Below are positions 49,921 to 58,636 of a stretch of 64,000 nucleotides of DNA, piece by piece (within the stretch, counting starts at the first letter, position 1; each line of letters begins with the position of its first letter). This DNA is from Saccharothrix tamanrassetensis (GTDB taxonomy: Bacteria; Actinomycetota; Actinomycetes; Mycobacteriales; Pseudonocardiaceae), in the NCBI RefSeq assembly GCF_014203665.1, contig NZ_JACHJN010000014.1, positions 124,001 through 188,000 on the forward strand. The letters run 5' to 3'. Under the pieces are notes generated by a model. The model made no database searches. It was not told the origin of the DNA and saw only the letters and a list, made by a program, of their open reading frames with translations. Made by a program: the position numbers and the translations under genes.

Positions 49921-50713
49921 GCATCCCGGACGCCTGCGGACCCATCAGCAGCATCCCGCCGTCCACCACGAACGACGCCCCGGTCACGTAGCCGGCCGAC
50001 GGGGTGGCCAGGAACGCCACCACCGCGGCGACCTCCTTCGCGTGGCCGGGGCGGCCGAGCGGCACACCGGGCCGGGGCTGGGTGCGCGGGTCGACGTCTT
50101 CCTGACCGGTCATCGGCGTGGAGATCTCGCCCGGCGCGACGGAGTTGACCGTGATGTCGTGCTCGGCCAACTCCAGCGCCAAGACCTTGGTCAACGCGCC
50201 CAGGCCGGCCTTCGCCGCGCAGTACGGTGCCGCGCCGACGCGTGGGGCGTGCTCGTGGACGGAGGTGATGTTGATGATCCGTCCGCCCTTGCCGGCTGCG
50301 ATCATGTGCTTGGCCGCGCGCTGCGAGCAGAGGAACGCACCGTCCAAATCCACCGACAGCACGTGCCGCCAGGTGTCGAAGTCCATGTCCACGGCCTTGG
50401 TGGCGGTACCCGTGCCGGCGCAGTTGACCAGCACGTCGATGCCGCCCAGCTCCTCGGCCAACTCGTCCACCACGGCCGCCGCCGTGGGCAGGTCGCCCAG
50501 GTCCAGCCGGCGCACGGCTGCCTTCACACCCAGGTCGCGGACCTGTTCGGCGGTGTGCGCGGCACCGTCCGCGTCTTCGTGGAACGTGATGCCGACGTCG
50601 ACACCGCCGCTCGCGAAGGCCACCGCGACGGCCTTCCCGATCCCGGAGTCGGACCCGGTCACCACGGCGCGCAGCGGCGCGCCCCTGCGGTCTTCGGGTA
50701 GTGGAGTGCCCAT
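49892..50713 (-). CDS. SDR oxidoreductase (glucose 1-dehydrogenase-like)
   Basis: A 273-residue classical SDR. It has AVVTGSDSGIGKAVAVAFAS (cofactor), NCAGTG, catalytic Ser in INITSVHEHAP, Tyr and Lys in PYCAAKAGL, and SVAPGEISTPM. The family includes YhdG/glucose 1-dehydrogenase-like stress proteins. ATG 50713 follows a sigma-B-like -10 by about 10 nt and lacks an SD. It is divergent from the zinc alcohol dehydrogenase. Confidence 0.92.
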   Translation of the reverse strand: MGTPLPEDRRGAPLRAVVTGSDSGIGKAVAVAFASGGVDVGITFHEDADGAAHTAEQVRDLGVKAAVRRLDLGDLPTAAAVVDELAEELGGIDVLVNCAGTGTATKAVDMDFDTWRHVLSVDLDGAFLCSQRAAKHMIAAGKGGRIINITSVHEHAPRVGAAPYCAAKAGLGALTKVLALELAEHDITVNSVAPGEISTPMTGQEDVDPRTQPRPGVPLGRPGHAKEVAAVVAFLATPSAGYVTGASFVVDGGMLLMGPQASGMLTDSNWREP

Positions 50714-50722
50714 GGGCGCCGG

Positions 50723-50747
50723 GTACCCCGCAGCACGTTTGCGACAC
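50723..50747 (-). promoter_or_regulatory. sigma-B-like promoter of the SDR gene
   Basis: On the minus strand: GTGT (50747-50744), 15 nt, GGGTAC (50728-50723). The same GGGTACCC is symmetric, so it could also serve the plus-strand dehydrogenase at 50789, with a weaker -35 (GTGG near 50701). Confidence 0.5.
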
Positions 50748-50788
50748 ACCACCCAGGGAACGCCACGGAGGACGAAGGGAGCTGTCAC

Positions 50789-51967
50789 ATGAAGGCCGTC
50801 ACCTGGCACGGCAGGCGGGACGTCCGCGTGGAGGACGTACCGGATCCTGTGCTCAAGGAGCCGACGGACGTGATCGTGCGCATCACGTCGACCGGCCTGT
50901 GTGGATCCGACCTGCACCTTTACGAGGTGATGGGTCCTTTCCTCGATGAAGGCGACATCCTCGGCCACGAGCCGATGGGCATCGTCGAAGAGGTGGGCGC
51001 GGACGTCACGGCGCTCAAGACCGGTGACCGGGTGGTGATCCCGTTCAACGTCTCGTGCGGTTCGTGCTTCATGTGCGGGCAGGGGTTGCAGTCCCAGTGC
51101 GAGACCACCCAGGTCCGCGAGCAGGGCATGGGCGCGGCGCTGTTCGGCTACACCAAGCTGTACGGGCAGGTGCCCGGCGGGCAGGCCGAGTTCATGCGCG
51201 TGCCGTTCGGGAACACCCTGCCGATCAAGGTGCCCGACGGTCCGCCGGACGACCGGTTCGTCTACCTGTCCGACGTGCTGCCGACCGCCTGGCAGGCGGT
51301 GGACTACGCGGACGTGCGCGAAGGCGGCAGCGTCGTCGTGCTCGGGCTCGGGCCGATCGGCGACATGGCGTGCCGCATCGCGAAGCACCGCGGGGCGAGC
51401 ACGGTCATCGGCGTGGACCTGGTGCCCGGACGGCTGGCACGGGCGAAGTCACGGGGCATCACGGTCCTGGACGTGCGGGACAGCGAACTGGTCGACCACA
51501 TCCGCGACCTGACCGGCGGACGCGGCCCGGACGCGGTGATCGACGCGGTGGGCATGGAGGCGCACGGCGCGCCGGTGGCCAAGCTCGCCCACCAGGCCGT
51601 CGGGATGCTGCCGGACGCCATCGCGGCGCGGTTCATGAAGACGGCGGGCGTCGACCGGCTGCACGCGCTGCGGCTGGCGATCGACATCGTCCGGCGGGGC
51701 GGCACCATCTCGCTGTCCGGCGTGTACGGCGGGATGGCCGACCCGATGCCGATGTTGACGATGTTCGACAAGCAGATCCAACTGCGCATGGGCCAGGCGA
51801 ACGTGTGGCGCTGGGTGAACGACATCCTGCCGCTGCTGGGCGACGACGACCCGCTGGGCACCGAGGACTTCGCCACCCACCACCTGCCGCTGGCCGAAGC
51901 GCCGCACGCGTACGAGATCTTCCAGCAGAAGCGCGACAACGCGGTGAAGGTGCTGTTGAAGCCGTGA
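50789..51967 (+). CDS. zinc-dependent alcohol dehydrogenase
   Basis: A 392-residue MDR dehydrogenase. The catalytic zinc site is GLCGSDLHLYEVMG with HEPMGIVEEVG; the structural zinc site is SCGSCFMCGQGLQSQC; NAD binding is VVVLGLGPIGDMACRIAKHR. Length and the insert around FGYTKLYGQVPGGQAEF fit the glutathione-independent formaldehyde-dehydrogenase-like group. SD GGGAG at 7 nt before ATG 50789. It lies in the stress block with ALDH and SDR, so aldehyde/alcohol turnover is likely. Confidence 0.92.
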   Translation: MKAVTWHGRRDVRVEDVPDPVLKEPTDVIVRITSTGLCGSDLHLYEVMGPFLDEGDILGHEPMGIVEEVGADVTALKTGDRVVIPFNVSCGSCFMCGQGLQSQCETTQVREQGMGAALFGYTKLYGQVPGGQAEFMRVPFGNTLPIKVPDGPPDDRFVYLSDVLPTAWQAVDYADVREGGSVVVLGLGPIGDMACRIAKHRGASTVIGVDLVPGRLARAKSRGITVLDVRDSELVDHIRDLTGGRGPDAVIDAVGMEAHGAPVAKLAHQAVGMLPDAIAARFMKTAGVDRLHALRLAIDIVRRGGTISLSGVYGGMADPMPMLTMFDKQIQLRMGQANVWRWVNDILPLLGDDDPLGTEDFATHHLPLAEAPHAYEIFQQKRDNAVKVLLKP

Positions 51968-51984
51968 AGCGCTAGGGTCTGATC

Positions 51985-52341
51985 ATGTTGCGGCGGTTGG
52001 GTTTGCTCGCCACCGTGCTGGCGGTGGCCGGATGCGGCTCGGGCACCGAGGACTTGGCCAGGCGGGCCGCCGACGAGTTCGCGTCGGCGGTGTCCGCCGG
52101 TGACTCGGCGCGGATCTGCTCGCTGCTGACCGAACGGGCCAGGGAGCACGTCGACTGCGCCGCCGTGGACCTCCCCGGCGGCGAGGTCGAGGAGGTCGTG
52201 GTCTGGGGCGACGCCGCCCGCGCCCGCACCGCGTCGGACACCTTGTTCCTGCGTGAGCTGGCTGTCGGCTGGCGGGTTTCGGGCGCGGGTTGCCACCCCG
52301 TGCCCGACCGCCCCTACTCGTGCGAGGTGGGTGGTCCGTGA
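51985..52341 (+). CDS. small lipoprotein
   Basis: A 118-residue protein with a lipoprotein signal (LGLLATVLAVAGCGSG, Cys about 17) followed by a fold like small NTF2-type or Mce-associated domains (ADEFASAVSAGDSARICSLL; VGWRVSGAGC). Conserved cysteines (ICSLL, VDCAAV, GCHPV, SCEVG) suggest disulfides outside the membrane. It starts 17 nt after the dehydrogenase stop. Its stop overlaps a 29-residue ORF (GTGA). Confidence 0.82.
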   Translation: MLRRLGLLATVLAVAGCGSGTEDLARRAADEFASAVSAGDSARICSLLTERAREHVDCAAVDLPGGEVEEVVVWGDAARARTASDTLFLRELAVGWRVSGAGCHPVPDRPYSCEVGGP

Positions 52342-52427
52342 CCCAGCGCGGGATGTTCTACGTCTACCTGGTCGGTGTGGTCGGGCTGCTGGTCTGCTTC
52401 AGCCTCATCGGGGTGATGGGACTGTGA
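52338..52427 (+). CDS. 29-residue membrane peptide
   Basis: The frame from GTG 52338 begins TQRGMFYVYLVGVVGLL and continues as one hydrophobic helix to TGA 52425-52427. Its start overlaps the lipoprotein stop and its stop overlaps the DUF6766 start, each by GTGA, so it is placed exactly between two coupled membrane-related genes. It is probably a small subunit or assembly peptide; the function is unknown. Confidence 0.65.
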   Translation: MTQRGMFYVYLVGVVGLLVCFSLIGVMGL

Positions 52428-53098
52428 AGAAGTTCCTGCGCGACAACGGCCTGGGCCTGGCGTTCGGCGTGCTGTTCCTCGGTTCCCTGGTGGGACAGGC
52501 CTTCTCCGGCAACGCCGACGTCAACGCCCGGCGGCTGGCCGACGGCGGCGATCCGATCGGGCTGTGGCAGTACGTGCTGTCGTCGGACTTCGCGGTCGAC
52601 GTGGCGGAGAACTGGCAGTCGGAGTACCTGCAGTTCTTCCTGTTCATCTTCGCCACGGTCTGGCTGATGCAGCGCGGATCCAACGAGTCCAAGCTCGCCG
52701 ACCGCCTCGGCCCCGAGTCCGACGAGCAGCAGTACCTGGGCCGGCACGCGAGATCCGAGTCACCGCCGTGGGCCCGCGCCGGCGGGTGGCGGACCAGGCT
52801 GTACTCGAACTCGCTGGGGCTGGTGATGCTCGGCTTGTTCCTGGGCTCCTGGCTGACCCAGTCGATCGCGGGGCGCAGCGCGTACAACAACGAGCAGCTG
52901 GTCGACTTCCAGGACCCGGCGTCCTGGTGGGACTACGTGCTGTCCGCCGACTTCTGGAACCGTTCGCTGCAGAACTGGCAGTCCGAGTTCCTGGCCATCG
53001 GCTCGATGGCCATCTTCAGCGTCTACCTGCGCCAGCGCGGCTCCTCCGAGTCCAAGCCGGTCGGCGCACCGCACGACCGGACCGACGTGTCCGGCTAG
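52424..53098 (+). CDS. DUF6766 membrane protein
   Basis: A 224-residue protein built of two similar halves. Each has a helix (LAFGVLFLGSLVGQAFSG; LGLVMLGLFLGSWLTQSIAG), a WxYVLS(S/A)DF segment, an NWQSE(Y/F)L helix start, and a closing helix ending in QRGS(N/S)ESK. Two to four transmembrane helices are likely. GTG 52424 is coupled to the 29-residue peptide. The family is common in actinomycetes and of unknown role. Confidence 0.88.
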   Translation: MKKFLRDNGLGLAFGVLFLGSLVGQAFSGNADVNARRLADGGDPIGLWQYVLSSDFAVDVAENWQSEYLQFFLFIFATVWLMQRGSNESKLADRLGPESDEQQYLGRHARSESPPWARAGGWRTRLYSNSLGLVMLGLFLGSWLTQSIAGRSAYNNEQLVDFQDPASWWDYVLSADFWNRSLQNWQSEFLAIGSMAIFSVYLRQRGSSESKPVGAPHDRTDVSG

Positions 53099-53114
53099 CG
53101 GCTCCGGTGAAGGG

Positions 53115-53603
53115 CTAGTCCAGATCGTCGTCGTCGCGGACGGCGGTGCCGTGGCGGCGTTCCCGCCACGGCAGCAGGAACCAGATCGTGCCGAAGAAGA
53201 GCGCCGCCACGACGCCCAGCGCGACCGCCTGCCAGCCGCCCACCACCATCTCGCCCAACAGCAGGACGGTCCCGGTCATGGCGACCGCCAGGCAGCCCAT
53301 CCCCACCACGGTGAACCGGTTGGCCACCTCGATGATGTCCTCGCGCCGCCCTCGCCGGAACAGGATGCGGTGCCAGGAGGCGGGAGCGGTGAACAGCGCC
53401 ACGGAGCCCGCCGCGAACAGGACGGTGATCATGTGCGTGGTACGCACGTAGCTGTCGGCCTCCGCGTAGCGCTCGGTGAACGCGATGGACAGCAGGAAGC
53501 CGAACAGGATCTGCACACCGGCCTGCGCCACGCGCAGTTCCTGGAGCAGCTCGTTGAGGTTCCGGGCGAGCCTCCGCTGGTGGGACTGTTCGGCCTCGCT
53601 CAC
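53115..53603 (-). CDS. DUF6328 membrane protein
   Basis: A 162-residue protein of the DUF6328 type: RNLNELLQELRVAQAGVQIL, FGFLLSIAFTERY, SVALFTAPASWHRILFRRG and two further helices. The start is placed at GTG 53603, because a sigma-B-like promoter (53637-53613) lies just before it; a longer frame would run through that promoter. It converges on the DUF6766 gene with 16 bp between. Confidence 0.85.
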   Translation of the reverse strand: MSEAEQSHQRRLARNLNELLQELRVAQAGVQILFGFLLSIAFTERYAEADSYVRTTHMITVLFAAGSVALFTAPASWHRILFRRGRREDIIEVANRFTVVGMGCLAVAMTGTVLLLGEMVVGGWQAVALGVVAALFFGTIWFLLPWRERRHGTAVRDDDDLD

Positions 53604-53612
53604 CGGAACGGA

Positions 53613-53637
53613 GTACCCGTCGACGTGCGTGGTCAAC
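53613..53637 (-). promoter_or_regulatory. sigma-B-like promoter of the DUF6328 gene
   Basis: On the minus strand: GTTG (53637-53634), 15 nt, GGGTAC (53618-53613), 10 nt before GTG 53603. This decides the start codon. Confidence 0.55.
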
Positions 53638-53743
53638 CACCCCGGTGGTGCGGCGAGGGGTCGGGTGGCCACATGGCGGCCCCGTGCCCGGTGGTCGACC
53701 ACCGCCTGGTGTGCCACCTCCGTCGATCGATCGAACCGGTGTC

Positions 53744-54901
53744 CTACCTGCGAGCGGCCGGGAGCCGCAGCGCGAAGTGGTTCAGCGTGGCGGGCAACGG
53801 CGGCCGGAGCACCGGCACGTCCAGGTGCTCGCGGAGGGTGTCCAGCATCAGACCGGCACTGACCAGCACCAGGTCGCGTCCCGGGCACACCCCCGGACCA
53901 CCGCTGAACGGCACCAGCGCCGGTTCCGAGTTCGGCCACAGGTCAGGCCGGTAGGCGTCCCCGAACTGCCGGTGGAAGTACGGCGTGAACACGACGAACG
54001 TGGTCTTCTCGGGCAGCCACGTGCCGTGCCACCTGGTCGCCAGGGTGCTCTCCCGCAGGATCACCGGCGTGGTCGGCCACAGCCGTGCCGACTCCAGCAC
54101 GCCGGCCGCACCGGAACCGCCGATCGCCAGCGCCCGCATGGTCACGATGCCGGCCGCGTCGAACGCGAACAGCCAGTGCGGCACCTGCCCGACCAGCTCG
54201 TCCGGCGTCGCCACGGCGGCCAGGCTGCCCGTCTCGCCGCGTTCCAGGTGGTCGCGCAGCCGCCGTTCGAACCGCTGCCGCACGCCGTGCCGGCGCGGGT
54301 GCAGGAAAGCCCAGTTGGCGTTCTGCCGCAACACCTTCAGCTCGTCGGTCAGCGCCTCGTCGGCCCGTGCGCCGGACCCGAGCACGATCCGCCGCACCGC
54401 CCGCCACCAGGTCTGCGCGAACGAGTCCCAGGTGAGCACCCCGGTGCTCGTCACGTGGCGCACCAGCAGGTCCGCCTCGTCCCGGACCACCGACCCGACG
54501 TCGACGTTGCCCGGCCGCAGCGCCTTCTCGTTGAACCGCCTGCGCCGCTCCCGCTCCTCGCCCCGCGAGGCGAGCACGCCGTGCGGCTGGAAGTAGTTCA
54601 GCGCCGCGCGCTTCTCCGTGGTGGCCAGGGCGAACGGCTCCGGCGACCCGTCGAGCAGCCGCGCCACGTCGTCCGCGTCGAACACCAGCGCGACGCTGCG
54701 CCCGGTGACCCGCAGCCGCAGCGGCTCCGGGCCGTACCGGTCCCGCAACGACGTCATGGTGTCCACCGCCGCCGCGTCCGCCTGCGTCCACTCCGCCATC
54801 GCCATCGCCGACCGGCGGCGGACGATCACGCCCTTCGCCAGCGTGGGCAACAGGACCTTCGCGAACGCCCGGCCGGTGTCCAACCGCGATGCTACGGCCA
54901 C
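53744..54901 (-). CDS. cytochrome P450
   Basis: A 385-residue P450. The heme loop is PFSGGPGVCPGRDLVLVS with the Cys ligand; the I-helix is FAFDAAGIVTMRAL (AGxxT pattern); the ExxR pair is in LESARLWPT. It has no membrane anchor, so it needs separate redox partners, and none is nearby. GTG 54901 has GAGGAGGG close and overlaps the SDR gene by 10 nt. It is the last gene of the heptose operon, so oxidation of the glycan, its lipid carrier or a small metabolite is possible. Confidence 0.9.
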   Translation of the reverse strand: MAVASRLDTGRAFAKVLLPTLAKGVIVRRRSAMAMAEWTQADAAAVDTMTSLRDRYGPEPLRLRVTGRSVALVFDADDVARLLDGSPEPFALATTEKRAALNYFQPHGVLASRGEERERRRRFNEKALRPGNVDVGSVVRDEADLLVRHVTSTGVLTWDSFAQTWWRAVRRIVLGSGARADEALTDELKVLRQNANWAFLHPRRHGVRQRFERRLRDHLERGETGSLAAVATPDELVGQVPHWLFAFDAAGIVTMRALAIGGSGAAGVLESARLWPTTPVILRESTLATRWHGTWLPEKTTFVVFTPYFHRQFGDAYRPDLWPNSEPALVPFSGGPGVCPGRDLVLVSAGLMLDTLREHLDVPVLRPPLPATLNHFALRLPAARR

Positions 54902-55572
54902 GACCCCTCCTCGCTGTGCGCGACGACGAGTTCCCGCACCTCGCACCCCGGCGGCTGGCGCAGGGCGAACAGGATCGCGTCGGCGACGTGCTCGGGCGGG
55001 TTGAGCCTGCTGTCGTCGGCCGGCCGGTACTGCTCGGCGCGGTCGTCGAAGAAGTGCGTGCGCATTCCACCGGGGATCACCAGCGTCACGCCCACCCGCC
55101 CCGCCGTCTCGGCCGCCAGCGCCCGGGTGAACCCGACGACACCGAACTTCGAGGCGCAGTAGGCGGTCGCGTCGCTGACGGCCTTGATGCCGAGCGTGGA
55201 CGCGATGGTCACCACCCGCCCGCCGTCCAGGTACGGCAGCGCGGCGCGCACCACGGCCGCCGTGCCGAGCAGGTTCACCATCACGACGCGTTCCCAGTCG
55301 GTCGCGGACACCTCGTCCAGCCGGCCGCACGCGTCCGTGCCCGCCGCCGTCACCACGGCCCGCAGGCCGCCGTTGCGGTCCGCGATCGCCCGGACCGCGT
55401 TCTCCGCCGCCCTGGTGTCGCTGAGGTCGACCGACTCGAAGTCGGCCACCTCGTCCGACGTGGGCGCGGCCTTGTCCAGCACCAGCGGTCGCCCGCCGAG
55501 CTCGTGGACGGCGTGCACCACGGCCGCGCCCAGTCCGGACGCTCCACCCGTCACCAGCACCTGTCCGGGCAT
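54892..55572 (-). CDS. SDR oxidoreductase
   Basis: A 226-residue short-chain dehydrogenase. QVLVTGGASGLGAAVVHAVH binds the cofactor, TAAGTDACGR replaces the usual NNAG, Ser lies in VVTIASTLGIKA, and Tyr/Lys in AYCASKFGVVGF. IPGGMRTHFFDD follows the active site. It is encoded between hldE and the P450, with hldE ending at the base before its ATG 55572. It could act on a nucleotide sugar or on the P450 substrate. Confidence 0.9.
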   Translation of the reverse strand: MPGQVLVTGGASGLGAAVVHAVHELGGRPLVLDKAAPTSDEVADFESVDLSDTRAAENAVRAIADRNGGLRAVVTAAGTDACGRLDEVSATDWERVVMVNLLGTAAVVRAALPYLDGGRVVTIASTLGIKAVSDATAYCASKFGVVGFTRALAAETAGRVGVTLVIPGGMRTHFFDDRAEQYRPADDSRLNPPEHVADAILFALRQPPGCEVRELVVAHSEEGSWP

Positions 55573-56856
55573 TCAGCTCCTCCTCGCCAGCAGTTGTGTG
55601 GTCGACCGGCCCCGGTGGTAGGGCACGACGACGGTCCGGCCGCCCCAGCTGCGCACCAGGCCGGCCTCGGGCAGGGATTCGGCGCGGTAGTCGCCGCCCT
55701 TCACCCAGATGTCCGGCCGCAGCTCGGCGAGCACCCGCTCCGGGGTGTCCTCGCCGAACACCACGACCTCGTCCACGCAGCCCAGCGCGCGCAGCACCTC
55801 GGCCCGGTCGTGCTGCCGGGTCACCGGCCGGTCCGGGCCCTTGAGCCGCCGCACGGACTCGTCGGAGTTCAGGCACACCACCAGGCAGTCCCCCAGCGCG
55901 CGGGCCGCTTCGAGCGTCCGCACGTGACCGGCGTGCAGCAGGTCGAAGCACCCTCCGGTCGCCACCACCACCCCGCCGCGCGCCCGAGTGGAGTCCACTG
56001 TGGACACAGGATCGGGGCGGAAGCCCGAAGCACCGCCCTTGGCCAGGAATTCGGCGGCCGAAGCGACCGCGGCGGCGACTGCCTCGTCCACCGGCGAGCC
56101 CGCCATGAGCCGCGCGGCGGCGGTGACCGCGAACCGGTCCCCCGCCCCGCACGGGTCGACCACCGCGACCTGCCGTGCCGGCACCGCGACCGGCGTGCCG
56201 CCCGTGTCGAGTAACGCTCCTTCGGCCCCCAGGGTCACCACGACCGCACGGGCCGACCAGCGGTCCCGCAGCGACCGCGCGGCGTCCGCCGCGTCGTGCT
56301 CGCCGCTGAACCGGTCCGCCTCGCTGCGGTTGGGCGTCACCAGCCGTGCGTCGGGCGTCGGGGCGGGACCGCGCGGGTGCGGATCCCACACCACCGGGCG
56401 GCGGGCGAGCACGGCCCGCAGCCGGTCGTCGTCCGCCAGCCCGCGGCCGTAGTCGGAGACCAGCACCAGGTCGGCGTCGCGCACCGCGTCCAGCATCTCG
56501 TCGGTCGCCCGGGGCTTCCCGCGCCCACCGCCCCGGTCCATCCGGGCGATGGAGTGCCCGCCGCTGCGCAGCCGCGCCTTCACGGAGGTGGCCGCCGGCG
56601 ACGGGCCGAACACCGCCGGCACCCCGGCCAGCGCGTCCCGCAGTCGCACGCCGTCGGCGTCGTCCGCCACGGCGGTCACCAGCGTCACGTCGACGCCGTC
56701 CCGCTGGGCCAGCGCGGCGGCCAGCCCCGCGCCGCCGGGTCGGACGTGCTCGGCCCGCACGTCGAGCACCGGTGCGGGCGCGTCCGGGCACAGCCGGTCG
56801 GCGGTGCCCTCGATGTCGATGTCGAGCAGCGAGTCCCCCACCACCGCGAGCTTCAC
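55573..56856 (-). CDS. hldE: bifunctional heptose 7-phosphate kinase / heptose 1-phosphate adenylyltransferase
   Basis: A 427-residue fusion. Residues 1-285 are a PfkB kinase (LAVVGDSLLDIDIEG, RPGGAGLAAALAQ, VTPNRSEADRF, DPCGAGDRFAVTAAARL). Residues 295-427 are a cytidylyltransferase-fold domain (GGCFDLLHAGHVRTLEAARA with the HAGH motif, NSDESVRRLKG, IWVKGGDYR). It phosphorylates D-glycero-D-manno-heptose 7-phosphate at C1 and, after GmhB, forms ADP-heptose. GTG 56856 overlaps the gmhA stop (GTGA). Confidence 0.94.
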   Translation of the reverse strand: MKLAVVGDSLLDIDIEGTADRLCPDAPAPVLDVRAEHVRPGGAGLAAALAQRDGVDVTLVTAVADDADGVRLRDALAGVPAVFGPSPAATSVKARLRSGGHSIARMDRGGGRGKPRATDEMLDAVRDADLVLVSDYGRGLADDDRLRAVLARRPVVWDPHPRGPAPTPDARLVTPNRSEADRFSGEHDAADAARSLRDRWSARAVVVTLGAEGALLDTGGTPVAVPARQVAVVDPCGAGDRFAVTAAARLMAGSPVDEAVAAAVASAAEFLAKGGASGFRPDPVSTVDSTRARGGVVVATGGCFDLLHAGHVRTLEAARALGDCLVVCLNSDESVRRLKGPDRPVTRQHDRAEVLRALGCVDEVVVFGEDTPERVLAELRPDIWVKGGDYRAESLPEAGLVRSWGGRTVVVPYHRGRSTTQLLARRS

Positions 56857-57428
56857 GAGACCCTCCGGGACGCAGCGGGCAGGGCTGCCTCGAACGCCTT
56901 GCACAGCGCGTGCACGGCCACCAGCTGGGCTTCCTGCACGTTGGCCGGCTCGCCGGGCAGCGCCAGCGCCTCCTCCGCCTCGGCGGCCAACGGGTTGGGC
57001 GCGGGACCGGTGAACGCCCACACCCGGGCACCCGCCGCACGCCCGGCACGTGCCGCCTCCAGCAGGTTCGGGCTCTTGCCGCTGGTGGACAGCAGCACCA
57101 CCACGTCGCCGGGGCGGGCGTGCGCGGTGACCTGGCGGGCGAACACCTGGTCGTACCCGTAGTCGTTGCCGATCGCGGTCACGCTGGAGGTCTCCGAGCA
57201 CAGCGCGATCGCCGAGAACGGCGCGCGGTCGTCCCGGAAACGCCCCACCAGTTCGGCGGTGAGGTGCTGCGCCTCCGCCGCCGAACCGCCGTTGCCCGCC
57301 GCGAGCAGCCGGCCGCCCTCGGACAGCCGGCGTGCCAGCAGCCCGCCCCACCGGGTGATCCGGGGCGCTTGGGCGCGCAGCCCGGCCAGCGACTCCGCCA
57401 ACCCGCTCAGGTGTTGCTCGATGCTCAC
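56853..57428 (-). CDS. gmhA: sedoheptulose 7-phosphate isomerase
   Basis: A 191-residue SIS-domain enzyme: GNGGSAAEAQHLTAELVGRF, LLSTSGKSPNLLEAARAGRA and QLVAVHALCKAFE with the catalytic His/Glu positions of GmhA. It is the first step from sedoheptulose 7-phosphate to ADP-heptose. GTG 57428 overlaps the stop of the GT4 gene upstream, and its stop overlaps hldE, so the chain is coupled. Confidence 0.94.
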   Translation of the reverse strand: MSIEQHLSGLAESLAGLRAQAPRITRWGGLLARRLSEGGRLLAAGNGGSAAEAQHLTAELVGRFRDDRAPFSAIALCSETSSVTAIGNDYGYDQVFARQVTAHARPGDVVVLLSTSGKSPNLLEAARAGRAAGARVWAFTGPAPNPLAAEAEEALALPGEPANVQEAQLVAVHALCKAFEAALPAASRRVS

Positions 57429-58636
57429 AGCCCACCTCCCACAGCGACGGCCGAGGTCGGTTTCACGCCGGCCTTCAGGTACGTCCGCTCGGTGTCCTCG
57501 GCGATGCGGTCCCAGGTGTACCGGGCCTGCACCCGGTCCGTGCCGGCCAGCCCGTACGCCTCGCGCCGCCCGGGGTCCGCCAGCAGCGACCGCAGGGACC
57601 TGGCCAGCGCGATCGGGTCACGCGGCGGCACCAGCGAGCCGGTCACCCCGTCCACGACGGTGTCGGTCAGCCCGCCCACCGCGGAGGCCACCACCGGCAC
57701 ACCGCAGGCCATGGCCTCCAGCGGCACGATCCCGAACGGCTCGTACCACGGCACGCACACCACGACGTCGGCCGACCTGAGCAGGGCGGGCATGGCCCGC
57801 CGGGACACCTGGCCCGCCAGCCGGACCCGCTCCAGCACGCCCATCGCCCGCGCGTGGTCGAGCAGCCGCCGGGCCTCCGGGTCGGACTTCACGTCCGCCG
57901 CACCGCCCGCGACCACCAGCTCGGTGTCCGGCAGCGACCGCAGCGCGGTGATCACATCCACGAAGCCCTTGCGCGGCACCAGGCGACCCACCGCGACCAG
58001 CCGGTGCGACAGCCGGGGCCGGTCCTTCCCGCCGTCCGGCCGGAACAGCCGGGGGTCCACCCCGCACGGCACCACCGAGATCCGCGACCGCGGCACGCCC
58101 ATCCGGATCAGCTCGAACACCTCGTCGCCGCAGGTCGCCGCGACCCGGTCCACCTCGCGACCGATCAGCCGCTCGGTGGTCACCCGCTCCGGCGGGCTGG
58201 TGTCGGCGCTGCCCTGGTACCGCCGCTTGACCACGCCCAGCGCGTGGAACGTCTGCACCACCGGCACGTTCAGGTTGCGGGCGGCGAGCACGGAGGCCAG
58301 ACCGGACATCCAGAAGTGCCCGTGCACCACGTCCGGGGCCTCGGTCCGCCACCGCTCCCGCAGGTACTGGGCGAAGTCGCCCATGTAGGGCAGCAGTTCG
58401 TCCTTGGGCACCGACTCGGCCGGCCCGGCGGGCACGTGCACCACGTCGTAGCCCTGGCCGGTGCGCACTCGTTCGGGGAGGTCCGGGTCGTCGCGCCGGG
58501 TGTAGACCGTGACCTCGTGCCGCAATCTGACCAGCGCGGCCGACAAGTCCGCCACGTGCACGTTCTGACCGCCCGCGTCCACACCGCCGAGTGCCGCCAA
58601 CGGGCTCGCGTGTTCGGACACCATCGCGATCCTCAT
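57425..58636 (-). CDS. GT4 glycosyltransferase
   Basis: A 403-residue GT-B enzyme. It has IAMVSEHASPLAALGGVDAG and GQNVHVADLSAAL (sucrose-synthase/MshA-like opening), VVHGHFWMSGLAS, and the retaining GT4 donor motif VPWYEPFGIVPLEAMACGVP with E-x7-E. It is cytoplasmic. Its ATG 58636 overlaps the stop of the next GT upstream (ATGA). It probably transfers to the heptose-containing chain; the donor is unknown. Confidence 0.92.
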   Translation of the reverse strand: MRIAMVSEHASPLAALGGVDAGGQNVHVADLSAALVRLRHEVTVYTRRDDPDLPERVRTGQGYDVVHVPAGPAESVPKDELLPYMGDFAQYLRERWRTEAPDVVHGHFWMSGLASVLAARNLNVPVVQTFHALGVVKRRYQGSADTSPPERVTTERLIGREVDRVAATCGDEVFELIRMGVPRSRISVVPCGVDPRLFRPDGGKDRPRLSHRLVAVGRLVPRKGFVDVITALRSLPDTELVVAGGAADVKSDPEARRLLDHARAMGVLERVRLAGQVSRRAMPALLRSADVVVCVPWYEPFGIVPLEAMACGVPVVASAVGGLTDTVVDGVTGSLVPPRDPIALARSLRSLLADPGRREAYGLAGTDRVQARYTWDRIAEDTERTYLKAGVKPTSAVAVGGGL

